Origin: Diphasiastrum complanatum
Lineage: Eukaryota; Streptophyta; Lycopodiopsida; Lycopodiales; Lycopodiaceae
Direction of reading: 5' to 3'
Assembly (NCBI GenBank): GCA_029204225.1
Contig: CM055100.1
Coordinates: 16,723,785-16,787,784, forward strand
DNA length: 64,000 nucleotides
Under the pieces are notes generated by a model that did no database searches, had not been told where the DNA came from, and worked only from the letters and a program-made list of their open reading frames with translations. Shown here piece by piece: positions 40,507 to 51,450 of the stretch; within the stretch, counting starts at the first letter, position 1; the number at the start of each line of letters is the position of its first letter. The position numbers were made by a program, and so were the translations under genes.

Positions 40507-41570
40507 TGTTGGAGAGAGAGAGATATAGGAAGAGAGGAGAAAGGTGTCGTGTGTGAGAAACAAAACATTAGCTCAAAAAGGGAGTAAGACGAACATGAAC
40601 GAGAAACGAACTCAAAACAGAAAGTGTTCGTGCGCAGCTGAACGAGCTATATGACTCTCTCCGTAAGCATGACTATGCCTATCAGAATGAGCAGAATGTT
40701 AGTGATGGAAATCACGGTCATTCTTGATTACGTAGCCAAACCTTAATAAATGAAGTGCCAGAAGAATAATTTGTCGCAAATAGCAAGACAAATTATGTGT
40801 CGCGAATGATTCACGACGGGCTAGACAGTGCTCAACTGATAATAAGTCGCGAAAGATTCACGAAAGACAAGATTGAATGATAGTCATCTATTACCAAAAA
40901 TGAACAACTGGAAAAGTCAGACATAATGAATAATAATAAGCATAGCAATATTAACACAAAACAAAGACTGTTATCAGATTAAGTATATCAAGTATACATG
41001 TCGATAATGTGGTAGAGCACAAGACAATAGCGGACGAAACCACGTGCTCTATGAAGCTTATTCAATCTATAAAGGAATGAAACCTTATGACTGACTATAA
41101 AGAATCAATGCGCAAGGCATCTACTCTGTCTATCTCTCTGACAAGCCTCTGGTGCTAATTTACATACACTCTCCTCTTCCTATCTTTTCATCTTTTCTTC
41201 ATCATCCAATGAATACGCAAATGGTATTTAATATATATATACATAATGTTACAGGTGTGTTGATGAAGAAAGTACAGGGTGGATGTGCTTTCTGTAGGAT
41301 ATCGTGGGTGGCTATAGTCATTGTCCAGTCTATTAGCGCAGCTGCATGGGATCAGCGTGAAAAGGATGCGATGTCAACCCTTGTTGAGGTGAACGTTGGT
41401 TGTCACCTGAACATGTGTAAAAACACAGTGTCGCGATTCTTTCGTCTTTTCTTCTCCTGTGAGAATTTGCATGTTATTATGCAGACTGCGCGACAATGCG
41501 AGTAAATATGCAGCATGAATGGAGGCAGATTAAAATGGGATTCAGGTGAGTAGAGGAAATAAATCCAACA
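40507..41570 (-). repeat. 3' LTR of element E
   Basis: 1,064 bp beginning TGTTGGA and ending TCCAACA (7-bp terminal inverted repeat). It contains several CGCGAA and TCGCGAAT motifs (40790-40870). Confidence 0.92.
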
Positions 41571-41586
41571 CCCCCCCCCCCCCCCC
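41571..41586 (-). other. Polypurine tract of element E (poly-G)
   Basis: Sixteen C in a row on the + strand, so G16 on the element strand, directly upstream of its 3' LTR. A homopolymeric polypurine tract is unusual. Confidence 0.8.
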
Positions 41587-41702
41587 TAATCTGGATCCAT
41601 GAATGCCTTGATTTTCATACTAAGCAATGCACAAAATTTGTTGTGTGCATTAACACTGAGTGCTTTCGTGAATATGTCTGCAACCATGTCCTGCGTTCTG
41701 CA

Positions 41703-42122
41703 TTACGTTAAGCTTACTTCCTTGTTGAGAACTTTGCCCCTAATGTAGTGATATCTGATTTCAATGTGCTTACTCCTAGAGTGAAATCTAGAGTTGGCCG
41801 ATAAGGCAATAGCACTCTGACTATCACAAAATAAAATTGTAGGGCTGTACTGATTCAGATTAACATCTGATAGTAAATTTATCAACCAAAATGCTTCCTT
41901 GATAGATTGAGAAGCAGCAATGTATTCCGCTTCTGTAGAAGAAAGTGCGATATAAGTTTTCTTATGACTGTTCCATGAGATAGGATCGCCGTTGAAGAAG
42001 AATGTAAATCCAGATGTGGATTTACAATTGTCTACATCTCCTCCCCAGCTTGCATCAGAATAACCACTGAGTTGATGAAGATTGTCATTGCTGACATCTC
42101 CATAACAGATACACTGGTCCAT
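41703..42122 (-). pseudogene. Element E RNase H domain
   Basis: The minus frame shows GYSDASWGGD, ALSSTEAEYIA, CDSQSAIALS and SKHIEIRYHYIRGKV, the usual copia RNase H order. It ends soon after, before the usual ADxFTKxL block. Confidence 0.9.
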
Positions 42123-42200
42123 GGTAGCTCAAATATATCTCATGACTTGTATGAGAGCCTTCCAATGGGTAATTCCAGGACTAGCCATATATTGGCCGGA

Positions 42201-42593
42201 TCAGCTTACAGCAAAAGAGATATCCGGTCTTGTACAGACCATTGGGTACATGAGAGATCCAAGTATCGATCGATAAGGATACTCTCTCATTTGCTCCTCT
42301 TCCTGCTTGGTCTGGGGACATTGGTCCTTTGACAGATGCAGGCCTGGATCCATTGGTGAGTGAGCTAAGTTACAATTCATCAAATTATATTCGTTAAGAA
42401 CATTGTGAAGATACCTTTGTTGAGTAATGTAAATCAATCGCTGTGCTCTGTCTCTGTGGATATGAAATCCTAGACAGAAGTGAGCTTCGCCCAGATCAGT
42501 CATGTTGAACTCTGAAAACAGCATCTGTTTTGAATCCTTGACCATATTGGTATTGTTGTTGAAGAGCAACATACGCGTTAGCAATGCACCCAA
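42201..42593 (-). pseudogene. Element E RT C-terminal part
   Basis: The minus frame reads MTDLGEAHFCLGFHIHR, then YLHNVLNEYNLMNCN and YRSILGSLMY-RPDISFAVS, the copia RT region downstream of YVDD. The RT catalytic core is absent because a deletion joins this directly to the integrase end. Confidence 0.88.
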
Positions 42594-43100
42594 ACACTCT
42601 TAGGTTCTTCAAAGAAGGCTTAGAGCCTGTCCACACCTCGTGGGGTGTCTTGCCTGAGAGGGCCTTGGTCGAACATTTGTTCTGGATGTAAGCTACAGTG
42701 GAGACAACTTCAGCCCAGAATCTCTTGGGCAACGACGCATGCGATAGCATACATTTGGCAAATTCAACCAGGGTACGGTTCTTCCTCTCGGCTAAGCCAT
42801 TAGATTGAGGACTATAAGGAGTGATGAATTGCTGCTCAATGCCTTAGCTTTGACAGTACTTCTTAAACTCGATAGAGATATATTCTTCACCATTATCTGA
42901 CCTGATTGGCATCCTTCAGAAGGATTTTCAATCGGGCAAATATCTGAATGTACAACATCTAGCAATCCTCTAGCAATATGTTGATGGCTTGATTTAGATG
43001 GTTTCCTAGTCTGTTTACCAACTAGACAGTCTTGACAGACAAGTAACTCGACTTTTTTGCGAGGATAGTTGAGATCAAGAATAGTGGATTGTCTAAACAT
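42496..43100 (-). pseudogene. Element E integrase
   Basis: The frames 42792-43100 (CQDCLVGKQTRKP, DVVHSDIC) and 42496-42750 (KRFWAEVVSTVAYIQNKCST, TPHEVWTGSKPSLKNLRVFG) give the zinc-binding and catalytic parts of copia integrase. The integrase end is fused to the RT remainder. The region around the central catalytic residues is damaged by deletion and shift. Confidence 0.88.
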
Positions 43101-43121
43101 TTGTTGTATAACAACATGATT

Positions 43122-43623
43122 TTAATGACCAAGTCTATAATGCCAAAGTAAACCTTTATTTGAATGAATAGAAGTATTGAGAGCCTGACTAGAGGTAGAA
43201 AAGCAATGAATTAATTTGTACAAGTATCCATGCCTCTTTCCGAGTGCCAAGATCTTGCCTGTCCTATCAACTACTTTACACTGATCACATTCAAATTCTA
43301 CTCTATGTCCTAGATTTGTGATTCTGCTTACAAAGAGCAGATTCGTAGATAAATTTGGTACATAAAGGACTTTAGAGAGTAGCTTAGACTGATCATTAGC
43401 AAAGCTTAATAGCTTGTGTGCTATTGTCACCAAGGTGAACATAATTTTGGATATTGTAAGGTGTATAAGACTCGAAATAGCCAATAAGACTAGTCATATG
43501 CTGAGTGGCTTCGAAATCCAGAAACCAAGAACTGTGGCCAGATGCTCCTTGATGGCTGGTCTTGAAGGCATCATGATCCACTTCTTGAATAGGTTGTGGA
43601 GCTTCTGCAGCTGCATTTGCCAC
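43122..43623 (-). pseudogene. Element E protease and GAG-pre-integrase
   Basis: WFLDFEATQHMT stands where copia proteases have WxxDSGATxHMT, so the Asp-Ser-Gly triad is changed to Asp-Phe-Glu and the enzyme would be dead. Downstream come KVLYVPNLSTNLLFVSRIT and LLWHYRLGH, typical of the region before integrase. Confidence 0.88.
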
Positions 43624-44452
43624 TTGATTTGACTACCCCTTGCTGTTGTTCTTTGCTTGAAGTATCCGACAGTCTTGTATTTCATGGTTGTTTCGCTTGC
43701 AGTATCTGCAGAATAGCTTCTTCTTTGTCTGCGGATTCGATTGTTCCTTGTGCTGAACTGGTTTCTAGTTTGGCTTTGATTGCTTTGAGCCTTTCTTCTT
43801 CTTCTTCTTCTTCTTCTTCTTCTTCTGCTTTGTCGTGCTCTTGTTGGTGTACAAGGCTTGAGAATCAGCTGAGGAACTTGAAGCTTCATTCCTCCGCTTG
43901 TCTTCTTGCAACAACATAGTAATGACTCTCGAAAGAGTCAATTTTGGATGAGTCGTGATGATCATTACCCAACTGTCGTAAGAGCTTGGCAAGCTTGTAA
44001 GCAGTTGCATCACTGCGTCTTGATCATCTATGACAGATCCGACACCGGTTATTTGTCTTAGCAGGTTCTTGAATTGATTAATGTGATTCTACAGAGAATC
44101 ACCATTTGTCAAGAGAGTAGAATTTCTTCTTGAGATGTAGCTTGGAAGCTATATCTCGCACTTCGTATAATGTGCTCAAGATGTCCCGGACTTCTTTCGA
44201 TGTCTGAGCCTTGGATACATGGCCGATTCGGGTATCCGTGATGTTGAGGATGATCAGCGCGAAAGCCTTTCCATCCTTCAGCTTCTATCTGTCGATTGCT
44301 GCATCATCTGCATTGGGTCTCCCTTCTGCACCTATAACAACGTCATACAATTCTTTAGCCATTAGTACAGTTTTCATCTTAAATTTTCACAGATGGTAAT
44401 TGGCTCCATCAAGCTTGTCCATAATAGGACTGGCTTTCCCTTGGGAATCCAT
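43624..44452 (-). pseudogene. Element E gag with zinc knuckle
   Basis: The minus frame from an ATG at 44452 reads MDSQGKASPIMDKLDGANYH, then KMKTVLMAKELYDVVIG, with stops. A frame at 43765-44013 has LLTSLPSSYDSWVMIITT, the UBN2-type gag block. A (CTT)n run (about 43794-43826) encodes a poly-Lys tract before the knuckle CRYCKRNNHEIQDC (about 43670-43712). Confidence 0.88.
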
Positions 44453-44575
44453 GTGGGAGAAACTATCAGTGACTTAAGTATGAAAATCTGATACTGAAAA
44501 TACAGAACAAGAAATCAGTTACTCTATCGGCTAGTAGAGTCTAGTATTGTGGAAGCTTATCAAGCTATGAAAATA

Positions 44576-44587
44576 GCTCTGATACCA
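44576..44587 (-). other. Primer-binding site of element E
   Basis: The reverse complement is TGGTATCAGAGC, directly after the LTR end CCAACA in the element's sense. Confidence 0.92.
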
Positions 44588-44799
44588 TGTTGGAGAGAGA
44601 GATATATAGGAAGAGAGGAGAAAGGTGTCGTATGTGAGAAACGAAACATTAGCTCAAAAGGGGGTAAGACGAACACGAACGAGAAACGAAACTCAAACAA
44701 GAAACGAACTCGAACAGAATGTGTTCGTGCGTCTCCATAAGCATGACTAAGCCTATCAGAATGAGCAGAATGTTAGTGATGAAAATCACGGTCATTCTT
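44588..44799 (-). repeat. 5' LTR of element E, part next to the primer-binding site
   Basis: It matches 40507-40724 and ends at the insertion point of element F. The last five bases are one copy of TTCTT. Confidence 0.93.
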
Positions 44800-45706
44800 T
44801 GTGAAAAATACAGCAACTTCACACGTGTGGGGAACCACAACAAATGTGTGAATGATCTTGACCATGCTTTGTGGTGGCACACATAACACCTGTAGAGCAA
44901 TCCTACAATCTACCAACAGATATGAGGCTAGAGCACAATCTAGAATGCTACAGATCAAAGCAAAACTAATTCCTCACAAATAGAGAGAATACATAACCAA
45001 AATCATATATGAAGAATGCCTTCTACTCGAGTTAGAGAGAGAATATTAAAACAAGCAAAATAGCATGAGATCCAATTTTGACATTATGACATTACCAAAG
45101 CTTGATTCATCATTAGATATGAATGAGAATGATATGTACATATATATAGGAGAGCCAAAATTCGTGGTACTCCTTGCATTCAATGCATATCCTACACCCA
45201 ATCAAGTGTAAACTACTACCATATTGACACCTAATAGCTTGCATGCTAAAATTGTACCTAACTCCTACATGTCAAATTCTCAACTAGATATGTACAAAAC
45301 TACATGCATGTGTCCAATACTGTTTGCATGTCTTGCATGTAACTTCCCTAGATGACTTGGACATGTGTAGAACATGTATACCAACTTGCATGTTCCATGC
45401 AGTGATTGCATGTTGCATGCATGCACACAAACTGATTTTGCATGTCATCTAGTTTTATGCATGTCATCAAATCTAGATCTACCTAACTCAAACTTGCCCA
45501 AATCTACAAGGTCATGTGCTCAATTCACATACCTTTGATATATACAATGGAACAAAGTGAAATATGACCATCTAGACATTGTGCATGTCATGTAGCTCGA
45601 GTTTGTACATGCTAGAAAATAACATTTACAGCTTGTAAATCCACAAGCAAGATGATTTTCCTCATCAACCCCTATAGACAAGTTGGATAGCTTTTTATTC
45701 TTCACA
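44800..45706 (-). repeat. 3' LTR of element F
   Basis: On the + strand it runs TGTGAAAAATAC to TATTCTTCACA. The middle (about 45240-45440) is crowded with TGCATG/CATGCA motifs. Confidence 0.93.
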
Positions 45707-46665
45707 CTCCTAAAAAGTTATCAACTTGTCTTGATCACTTGAACTTGAAATCCTTCAAGGTTGGTCGAATTGTTGATGAAGAAACTTTTTGTGTGTGGAT
45801 TCTTTGCTTTGGATTTGACTTGAAGATGAACAAAGAATCCATCATAGTAGCTCCCTTACCATAACCATGATAAGATATCTCTCTTTGACAGAAATCTTTT
45901 CCAAATGCCTTTGAAAAATATTCCACCAATCTACTACTATGCCAATGTGCCTCCTGCACGCTTGTTGTCAATCCTGGGTTTGCAAAGTCCACATGCATGA
46001 AGTTGGCTGCAAATCCGAGGCCTCCAAGCCTTATAATGACCACAAAGATCATAACCTCACAAGAAGTTTACAATATGCCTCAAAACATGAAAAAACTCCT
46101 TTTTTCAAACTATGAGTACTAAAATCATACTTTCTCTTACTCAATTAAGAGCATACAAATGATGATACATTATCTTGCTTTCTAGATGTTTTGGAAACAT
46201 AATCAAGTCACCAATGACAAGAATTAATTCCAAACTAAAGACTGCATTCAAAACTAGAATAGTCTTACTTGATCTTTGAGATAAGCAAATCTCAACTAAG
46301 CAAGGTACATCATCAATAAAAGAAAGAGAACCATAGGTGAGTAGAATAGAATGGATACCACCTTCACTTATCCTTTCTTTTCCATGGAATAAGATCAACA
46401 AGGACTCGGCCTTGTTCAATAAAGAAGATCTTCTTGGACATGCATGTTGAGGATACTCCTCCTCAAACCTTGACCCCATCACAACTTGATTACTCACCAT
46501 AGCAATGATTTGTGATGCAATAAGAGACACCGTGCTCTCGGCCTCTTCCAAGATAGAAAATAGATCTTCAAAATAAATAACATCTCCATGCTCAAACACC
46601 TTCGAGATAGAGAGTGTAAAGGCTATGTAGCCTCCTTGGTAGATAAGCATCCAACCATGATCCAT
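45707..46665 (-). pseudogene. Unrecognised domain in place of RT-RNase H, element F
   Basis: After the integrase end, the minus frame at 46141-46665 passes through an acidic/serine linker (EEEYPQHACPRRSS), then GKERISEGGIHSILLTYGSL and SQRSSKTILVLNAVFSLELI, ending near HLYALN. Related strings occur in element G (GKEEHISCGIHHILTSL; SQNWSKAILVEYEVSLENI; QMYALK). Further left, a block around CGHYKAWR (about 46040) corresponds to CDHYETWR in G. No RT or RNase H motif was seen before the 3' LTR. It may be a strongly decayed RT N-terminus with the rest lost. Confidence 0.5.
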
Positions 46666-46919
46666 AGACTAGGATCTCCATCCTTCTTTCCTTCCAAGAC
46701 ACCACATGCAAAGCAATAATCTTCAAGAACACTAAGGTACACAACCTTAGGCTTATAACTGAACAAGACTCCATATAGTGCACTCCTTCCATTAGCTCCA
46801 TAACTCCATAAAGTTTTGCATGATGGAACATACACATGTGACCATAAAACTTGAAGAGACAAGACATAGCCAAATGTAACTTGTGGAACCATCAATAGTA
46901 CATGCAAAGCAAGAAACAC
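46623..46919 (-). pseudogene. Element F integrase C-terminal part
   Basis: Another minus frame follows the main one: YKPKVVYLSVLEDYCFACGV then DPSLWIMVGC, resembling the copia block KPxxxHLRVFGCxAYV...FVGYS. It is degenerate but in the right place. Confidence 0.6.
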
Positions 46920-48018
46920 CTCCCTTGCTTACTGATAAAGAAAGATGAACATCCGAATGTTCCAACTCCATAGAATGTTTTGTCTTGCTAGAAGACATCA
47001 AATATGGATCCATATGTGATTTTGCCATAGAATAAGCCACTATTGGCTTGATCTCCTTGACCACAATAGGCATAGATCTGAAACTGGAAACATGCAACCT
47101 CCAATGCCATACCTCCTCCTCAAAAATAGAAGTCATCAATGCAACATCACATGCACTTGAATTTTCATGCACATGTAGCTTGAAAATGCCTCCATATCTA
47201 GATCCACATGCAAGGATCTTATCTTCTTTCTTTATGAAACAACTATTGACATTGAAATCCACTTCATAACCATCATCTAACAACTTTCCTACACTAATCA
47301 CACTCTTTGTGAGATTAGGAGCATAAAGTACATTGGAAAGTGTAAAATTCATAGAAGATGCAAGTTTCAAGGAGCAACTTCCAACTCCTTCAATTGCACA
47401 TGCTTCACCAACATCAGTGTATATTGAGTTCTTAGGATCTAGAACAGATTCAATAGAAACAAAAGAATCCTTGGAGCAACTCATATGAGTTGTGGCTCCA
47501 CTATCAATATACCAAGATACATCATTAAAGGGTAAAGAGGAGAAACTAGACATCATGAGAGATGCCTCTCCACAACTTGCATGTGAGTCTTCTATGGTAC
47601 AATTGGCTTGATCTTCTTGAGTCTTCTTCTTGAAGTTAGAAGAATGAGTTGAATTTGTTCTTTGCTTTGTCCTTGGTGAGGCTTGAGAAAAACTGTTCTT
47701 GCTCCTCCCTCTTGACTTGATCTTTGCTTCATGAATGGACTTAAGAGTTTCCCAAGTCTCCTTGTCTGAGGTGCATGAACTTTTTTCTCTCAACATCTCA
47801 TCAAAGATGTTCAATTTGATGATATGAAGAGCAATTCTTGCTCTCTTTTTGAATCTCTGAGCCTCATCATAAGCTTCAGGTTCAACTTCAATTCCTGATA
47901 CAATGTCCATTACTCCATAAAGAATCAACAAGGAATCTATCCTATCCTTGCAAACTGAATAGTTGAAGGTATCTAGTCTTTCTCTAGCTTCAAAGAGAAG
48001 CTCTCCTATAGATGTCAT
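46792..48018 (-). pseudogene. Element F gag-protease-integrase start, one 408-codon frame
   Basis: From the ATG at 48018: gag (MTSIGELLFEARERLDTFNY; about residues 1-105) with an ETWETLKSIHEAKIKSRGR block; no zinc knuckle; a protease with intact active site YIDSGATTHMS (about residue 170); NVLYAPNLTKSVISVGKLL; a degraded pre-integrase (VWHWRLHVSSF); and the start of the integrase core (SDVHL, CTIDGSTSYIWL). Long open frames this late after insertion suggest a fairly recent copy. The gag resembles the gag start of element B at 4963. Confidence 0.85.
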
Positions 48019-48782
48019 GAATGTGAAGACTCTTTAAATTGGACAACAAAATGGAATTGAATGTGTTGCTTCTCTTTCAATGTAGGAACCAAAACAATTG
48101 GGTGTACTACCAAATCCTATGTAAAATCTTGCAACAGCTATGTGAGACCTATCTCACAACAGAAAATCAATCAACCTGAATTTGATCTAGCCTCTATCAA
48201 CTGATGAAGCACTTACACTTCTGATGTCAAATTTTTCCACGAGTTTCAAATGAATGAAAAACACTCTAGAAACACACATTCAACTCAAAACACAACACTT
48301 TGTGTAAATGATGTGTCTATGACAACAAAAATTTGTCTTATCCAATTCTATCTCAGATTGAGTACCAACTGTGAATGATGAATCATGCATGCAATATATT
48401 CATATCAAAAAGTGTCCAATCGGGCTTTGGGTCTCTCCCTACCCTTTTTAAGAGCTTATAACTCCTACTAGGGTCATCAGAATGAATTGAAACCAATTGC
48501 AATGGAAAGAGGACTCTTCTAGCTTTCCAACAAGCTATAATGTCAGTAGGCTTGGATCTAACATAGAGGAGATAGAGTCAAATGATATATTCTAGTTTTC
48601 ACATGTGTGAAAAGTCAGCATTCCGTACATCCTCTGTTCTGGACTGAAAATATCAGTTCTAACCTCATTCACCAAAAACTTGTTCAAGAAAAGATAGCAA
48701 AACACTGCTAAACAGCTTCCTAGCTTAAATTGACAGAAAAATCTTCATAACCTTATGTTAGTGGCACTTAAAGCATGGTATG

Positions 48783-48794
48783 GCTCTGATACCA
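48783..48794 (-). other. Primer-binding site of element F
   Basis: The reverse complement is TGGTATCAGAGC, directly abutting the 5' LTR. Confidence 0.95.
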
Positions 48795-49220
48795 TGTGAA
48801 AAATCTAGCAACTTCACATGTGTGGAGAACCACAACAAATGTGTGAATGATCTTGACCATGCTTTGTGGTGGCACACATAACACCTGTAGAGCAATCCTG
48901 CAATCTACCAACAGATCTGAGGCTAGAGCACAATCTAGAATGCTACAGATCAAAGCAAAACTAATTCCTCACAAATAGAGAGAATACAAATCTAGATCTA
49001 CCTAACTCAAACTCGCCCAAATCTACAAGGTCATGTGCTCAATTCACATACCTTTGATATATACAATGGAACAAAGTGAAATATGACCATCTAGACATTG
49101 TGCATGTCGCTCGAGTTTGTACATGCTAGAAAATAACATTTACAACTTGTAAATGCACAAGCAAGATGATTTTCCTCATCAACCCCTATAGACAAGTTGG
49201 AAAGCTTTTTATTCTTCACA
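48795..49220 (-). repeat. 5' LTR of element F (internally deleted)
   Basis: It matches both ends of 44800-45706 but lacks about 490 bp of the middle. The junction is near 48988. Confidence 0.93.
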
Positions 49221-49683
49221 TTCTTGATTATGCAGCCAAACCTTAATAAATGAAGCGCCAGAAGAATAATTTGTTGCAAATAGCAAGACAAATTATGTGT
49301 CACGAATGATTCACGACGAGCTAGACAGTGCTCGACTGATAATTAGTCGTGAAAGATTCGTGAAAGACAAGACTGAATGATAGTTGTCTGTTACCAAAAA
49401 TGAGCAACTGGAAAAGTCAGACAGAATGAATAATAATAAGCATAGCAATATTTTTACATATCTGAACATAGAACAAAGACTGTTATCAGATTAAGTATAT
49501 CAAATATACATGTCAGTAATGTGGTAGAGCACAAGACAATAGCGGGCGAAACTGCATGCTCTACGAAGCTAATTCAATCTGTAAAGGAATGAAACCTTAT
49601 GACCGACAATAAAGAATCAATGCACAAGGCATCTACTCTGTCTATCTCTCTGAGAAGCCTCTGGTGCTAATTTACATACACTC
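49221..49683 (-). repeat. 5' LTR of element E, distal part
   Basis: It starts with the second TTCTT copy and matches 40720-41171. The match stops at ACATACACTCT, where element H begins, so about 400 bp of this LTR are missing. Confidence 0.88.
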
Positions 49684-50573
49684 TGATCTATGTACTAATA
49701 GAGCAGTTCTATTATGATTAAATTATGCGTGCGGAAATATGGGTGCGAAAATTGGAAATATATGCGCAAATGTGATAGACAATTAGATAATCAGATAAAC
49801 GACTGAAACTTTGATCACAAAACGAATTTTATAATTTTGAGTCTGAATCGATTTACATTTTTCTTGTTGCCTTGTGGTATCTCTTTTACGAAGAGTACAT
49901 AAGTGTGCAAGTGCGTAAGTAAATAAGTTAGTCTGAGTCTAAGTCTGAGCTTGAATCTGAGAGTATGTTATTACTATAAGTGCACATGTATTTATATTGT
50001 TACAAGATAAGTCCTTTGGCATTTTTCCTTCTGTAACAGAATCCAATCATTTTGACAGTTGATATTCATCAACGTTTTGGTCTCTCAGAGTCAAATAAAT
50101 TCTGTCGCAAATATTTTGTGACAGTCTGTCTCTTTGTTTCAGCTTCGTGTTTCGCGAATTGTTCGCGACAGATGACAATTCTTGAGCTTGAAGGTAGCTA
50201 GAATATTTTGCGAACTGTTCGAGATAGTTTTGTGATGGGTGAGCTTGAAGAACAGTCCAGAAGATTTTGCAAATTGTTCGCGACATCTGAGGCTTGAGCA
50301 AGAAACAGAAAATTTCACGACAAGATTCTGTTTGCAAATCTTTCGAGCTTCGACAAGAAAGCCACGAGCTTCCACACGACACAGTTTCGTGAATCTTTCG
50401 AAAATCTTTTCAAGTTGACTGCAAGACAAATTTTGTGAATCCTTCGTGAATCTTTTCAAGTTGGTCACGAATAGAAAAGTTTCGAGTTCGTGTTTGTTTC
50501 TTTCTCATCTTTTGTCAAGTAAACTGCGCGTCTTGTTGGTAGAATCAAGATCTGTTTGATCAATTGTTTTACA
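49684..50573 (-). repeat. 3' LTR of element H
   Basis: In the element's sense, a purine tract (GAGAGGGAG) precedes TGTAAAACAATTGATC at 50573. The far end is set at 49684, where similarity to the element E LTR stops; that edge is inferred. The LTR has many TTCGCGAA/TTCGCGAC motifs. Confidence 0.65.
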
Positions 50574-50581
50574 GCTCCCTC

Positions 50582-51450
50582 TCAAAGTGGCAGTTGGATT
50601 AACTCCAATCTTCTTCGCTGCTTCTCGAACAAGGCTTTACTTAGTGGCTTTGTAAAGATATCAGCTATCATTTCCTTTGTAGGTATGAAGACTGTCTTCA
50701 ATATCTTCTTCTCAACTAAGTCCCAAATAACATGATACTTGATAGCAATGTGCTTCGTTTTCGAGTGAAATATAGGATCTTTTGTAAGATAGATTGCTGA
50801 AGTGTTATCCATTAACAAAACATAAGGTTCAGAAATAGATTTATTAAATCCTTCTAACATTTGTTTGATCCAAATCAGCTCATTTGCCATCTTAGCTGCT
50901 GCTACATATTCGGGCTCACAGATTGAGCTATTGTTATTTGCTTCTTGCTTATCCAGAGTATGGTTGTGCCAGATGCTAGTGTACAACCTCCTGAAATACT
51001 TTTGCTATCATCCTTCATGGATGCCCAGCTTGCATCACTGTAAGATTTGATTTGAAATCCAGCTTCCTTCAAATAACACAGTCCATAGTCTTTCGTTTCT
51101 AGGAGATATTGCACTATTCTCTTTGCTAACTTCCAATGTAACGATCCTGGGTTCTGATTAAATTGGCTCAGCCTGTACATTGCGAATGCTATATCAGGTC
51201 TGGTGTTGTCTACAAGATATAATAATGATCCAATCAGCCTACGATAGGGTGTCTTGGCCATTCGTTTATCTTCTTCGAGAGTCTGTGGACAATCTGCCTT
51301 GCTCAGTATTGTTTCAGGTATCATGGGAGTATGCACGCCTTTGCATTCGAGCATGTTGAAATCTCAATTATTTTTAGAGTATACTTTTGTTGGTGAAGAT
51401 ATAACTTGCGGTCTACGGCTGTGGATGGAAGCGGGCACAATGGTGTAATG
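50582..51450 (-). pseudogene. Element H RT end and RNase H
   Basis: In minus order: LHQQKYTLKIIE (about 51430), YRRLIGSLLYLVDNTRPDIA, LHWKLAKRIVQYLLETKDYG, SYSDASWASMKDDSKSISGG, PEYVAAAKMANELIWIKQML, MDNTSAIYLTKDPIFHSKTK and the terminal IADIFTKPLSKALFEK. This is a copia polyprotein end. A frameshift near 50940 separates the two main frames, and the RT core is missing upstream. Confidence 0.9.

Larger units (their letters stand above)
44800..49220 (-). mobile_element. Copia-type LTR retrotransposon F (minus), nested in element E
   Basis: A 4,421-bp element with LTRs at 44800-45706 and 48795-49220, a primer-binding site, a gag-protease-integrase frame and a 5-bp TTCTT target duplication. The 5' LTR lacks about 490 bp present in the 3' LTR (gap between 44988 and about 45470). 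The space between integrase and 3' LTR is only about 1 kb, too short for RT plus RNase H, so the element is non-autonomous. Confidence 0.95.
40507..49683 (-). mobile_element. Copia-type LTR retrotransposon E (minus), with element F inside its 5' LTR
   Basis: The 3' LTR (40507-41570) and the 5' LTR (44588-44799 plus 49221-49683) share sequence and begin TGTTGGAGAG. The primer-binding site, gag, protease, integrase, RT end and RNase H lie between them in minus order. Element F split the 5' LTR, with TTCTT duplicated at 44795-44799 and 49221-49225; the uninterrupted site can be read in the 3' LTR near 40720. The 5' LTR stops matching after about 49683, where element H begins. Large deletions removed the RT core. 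Confidence 0.93.
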
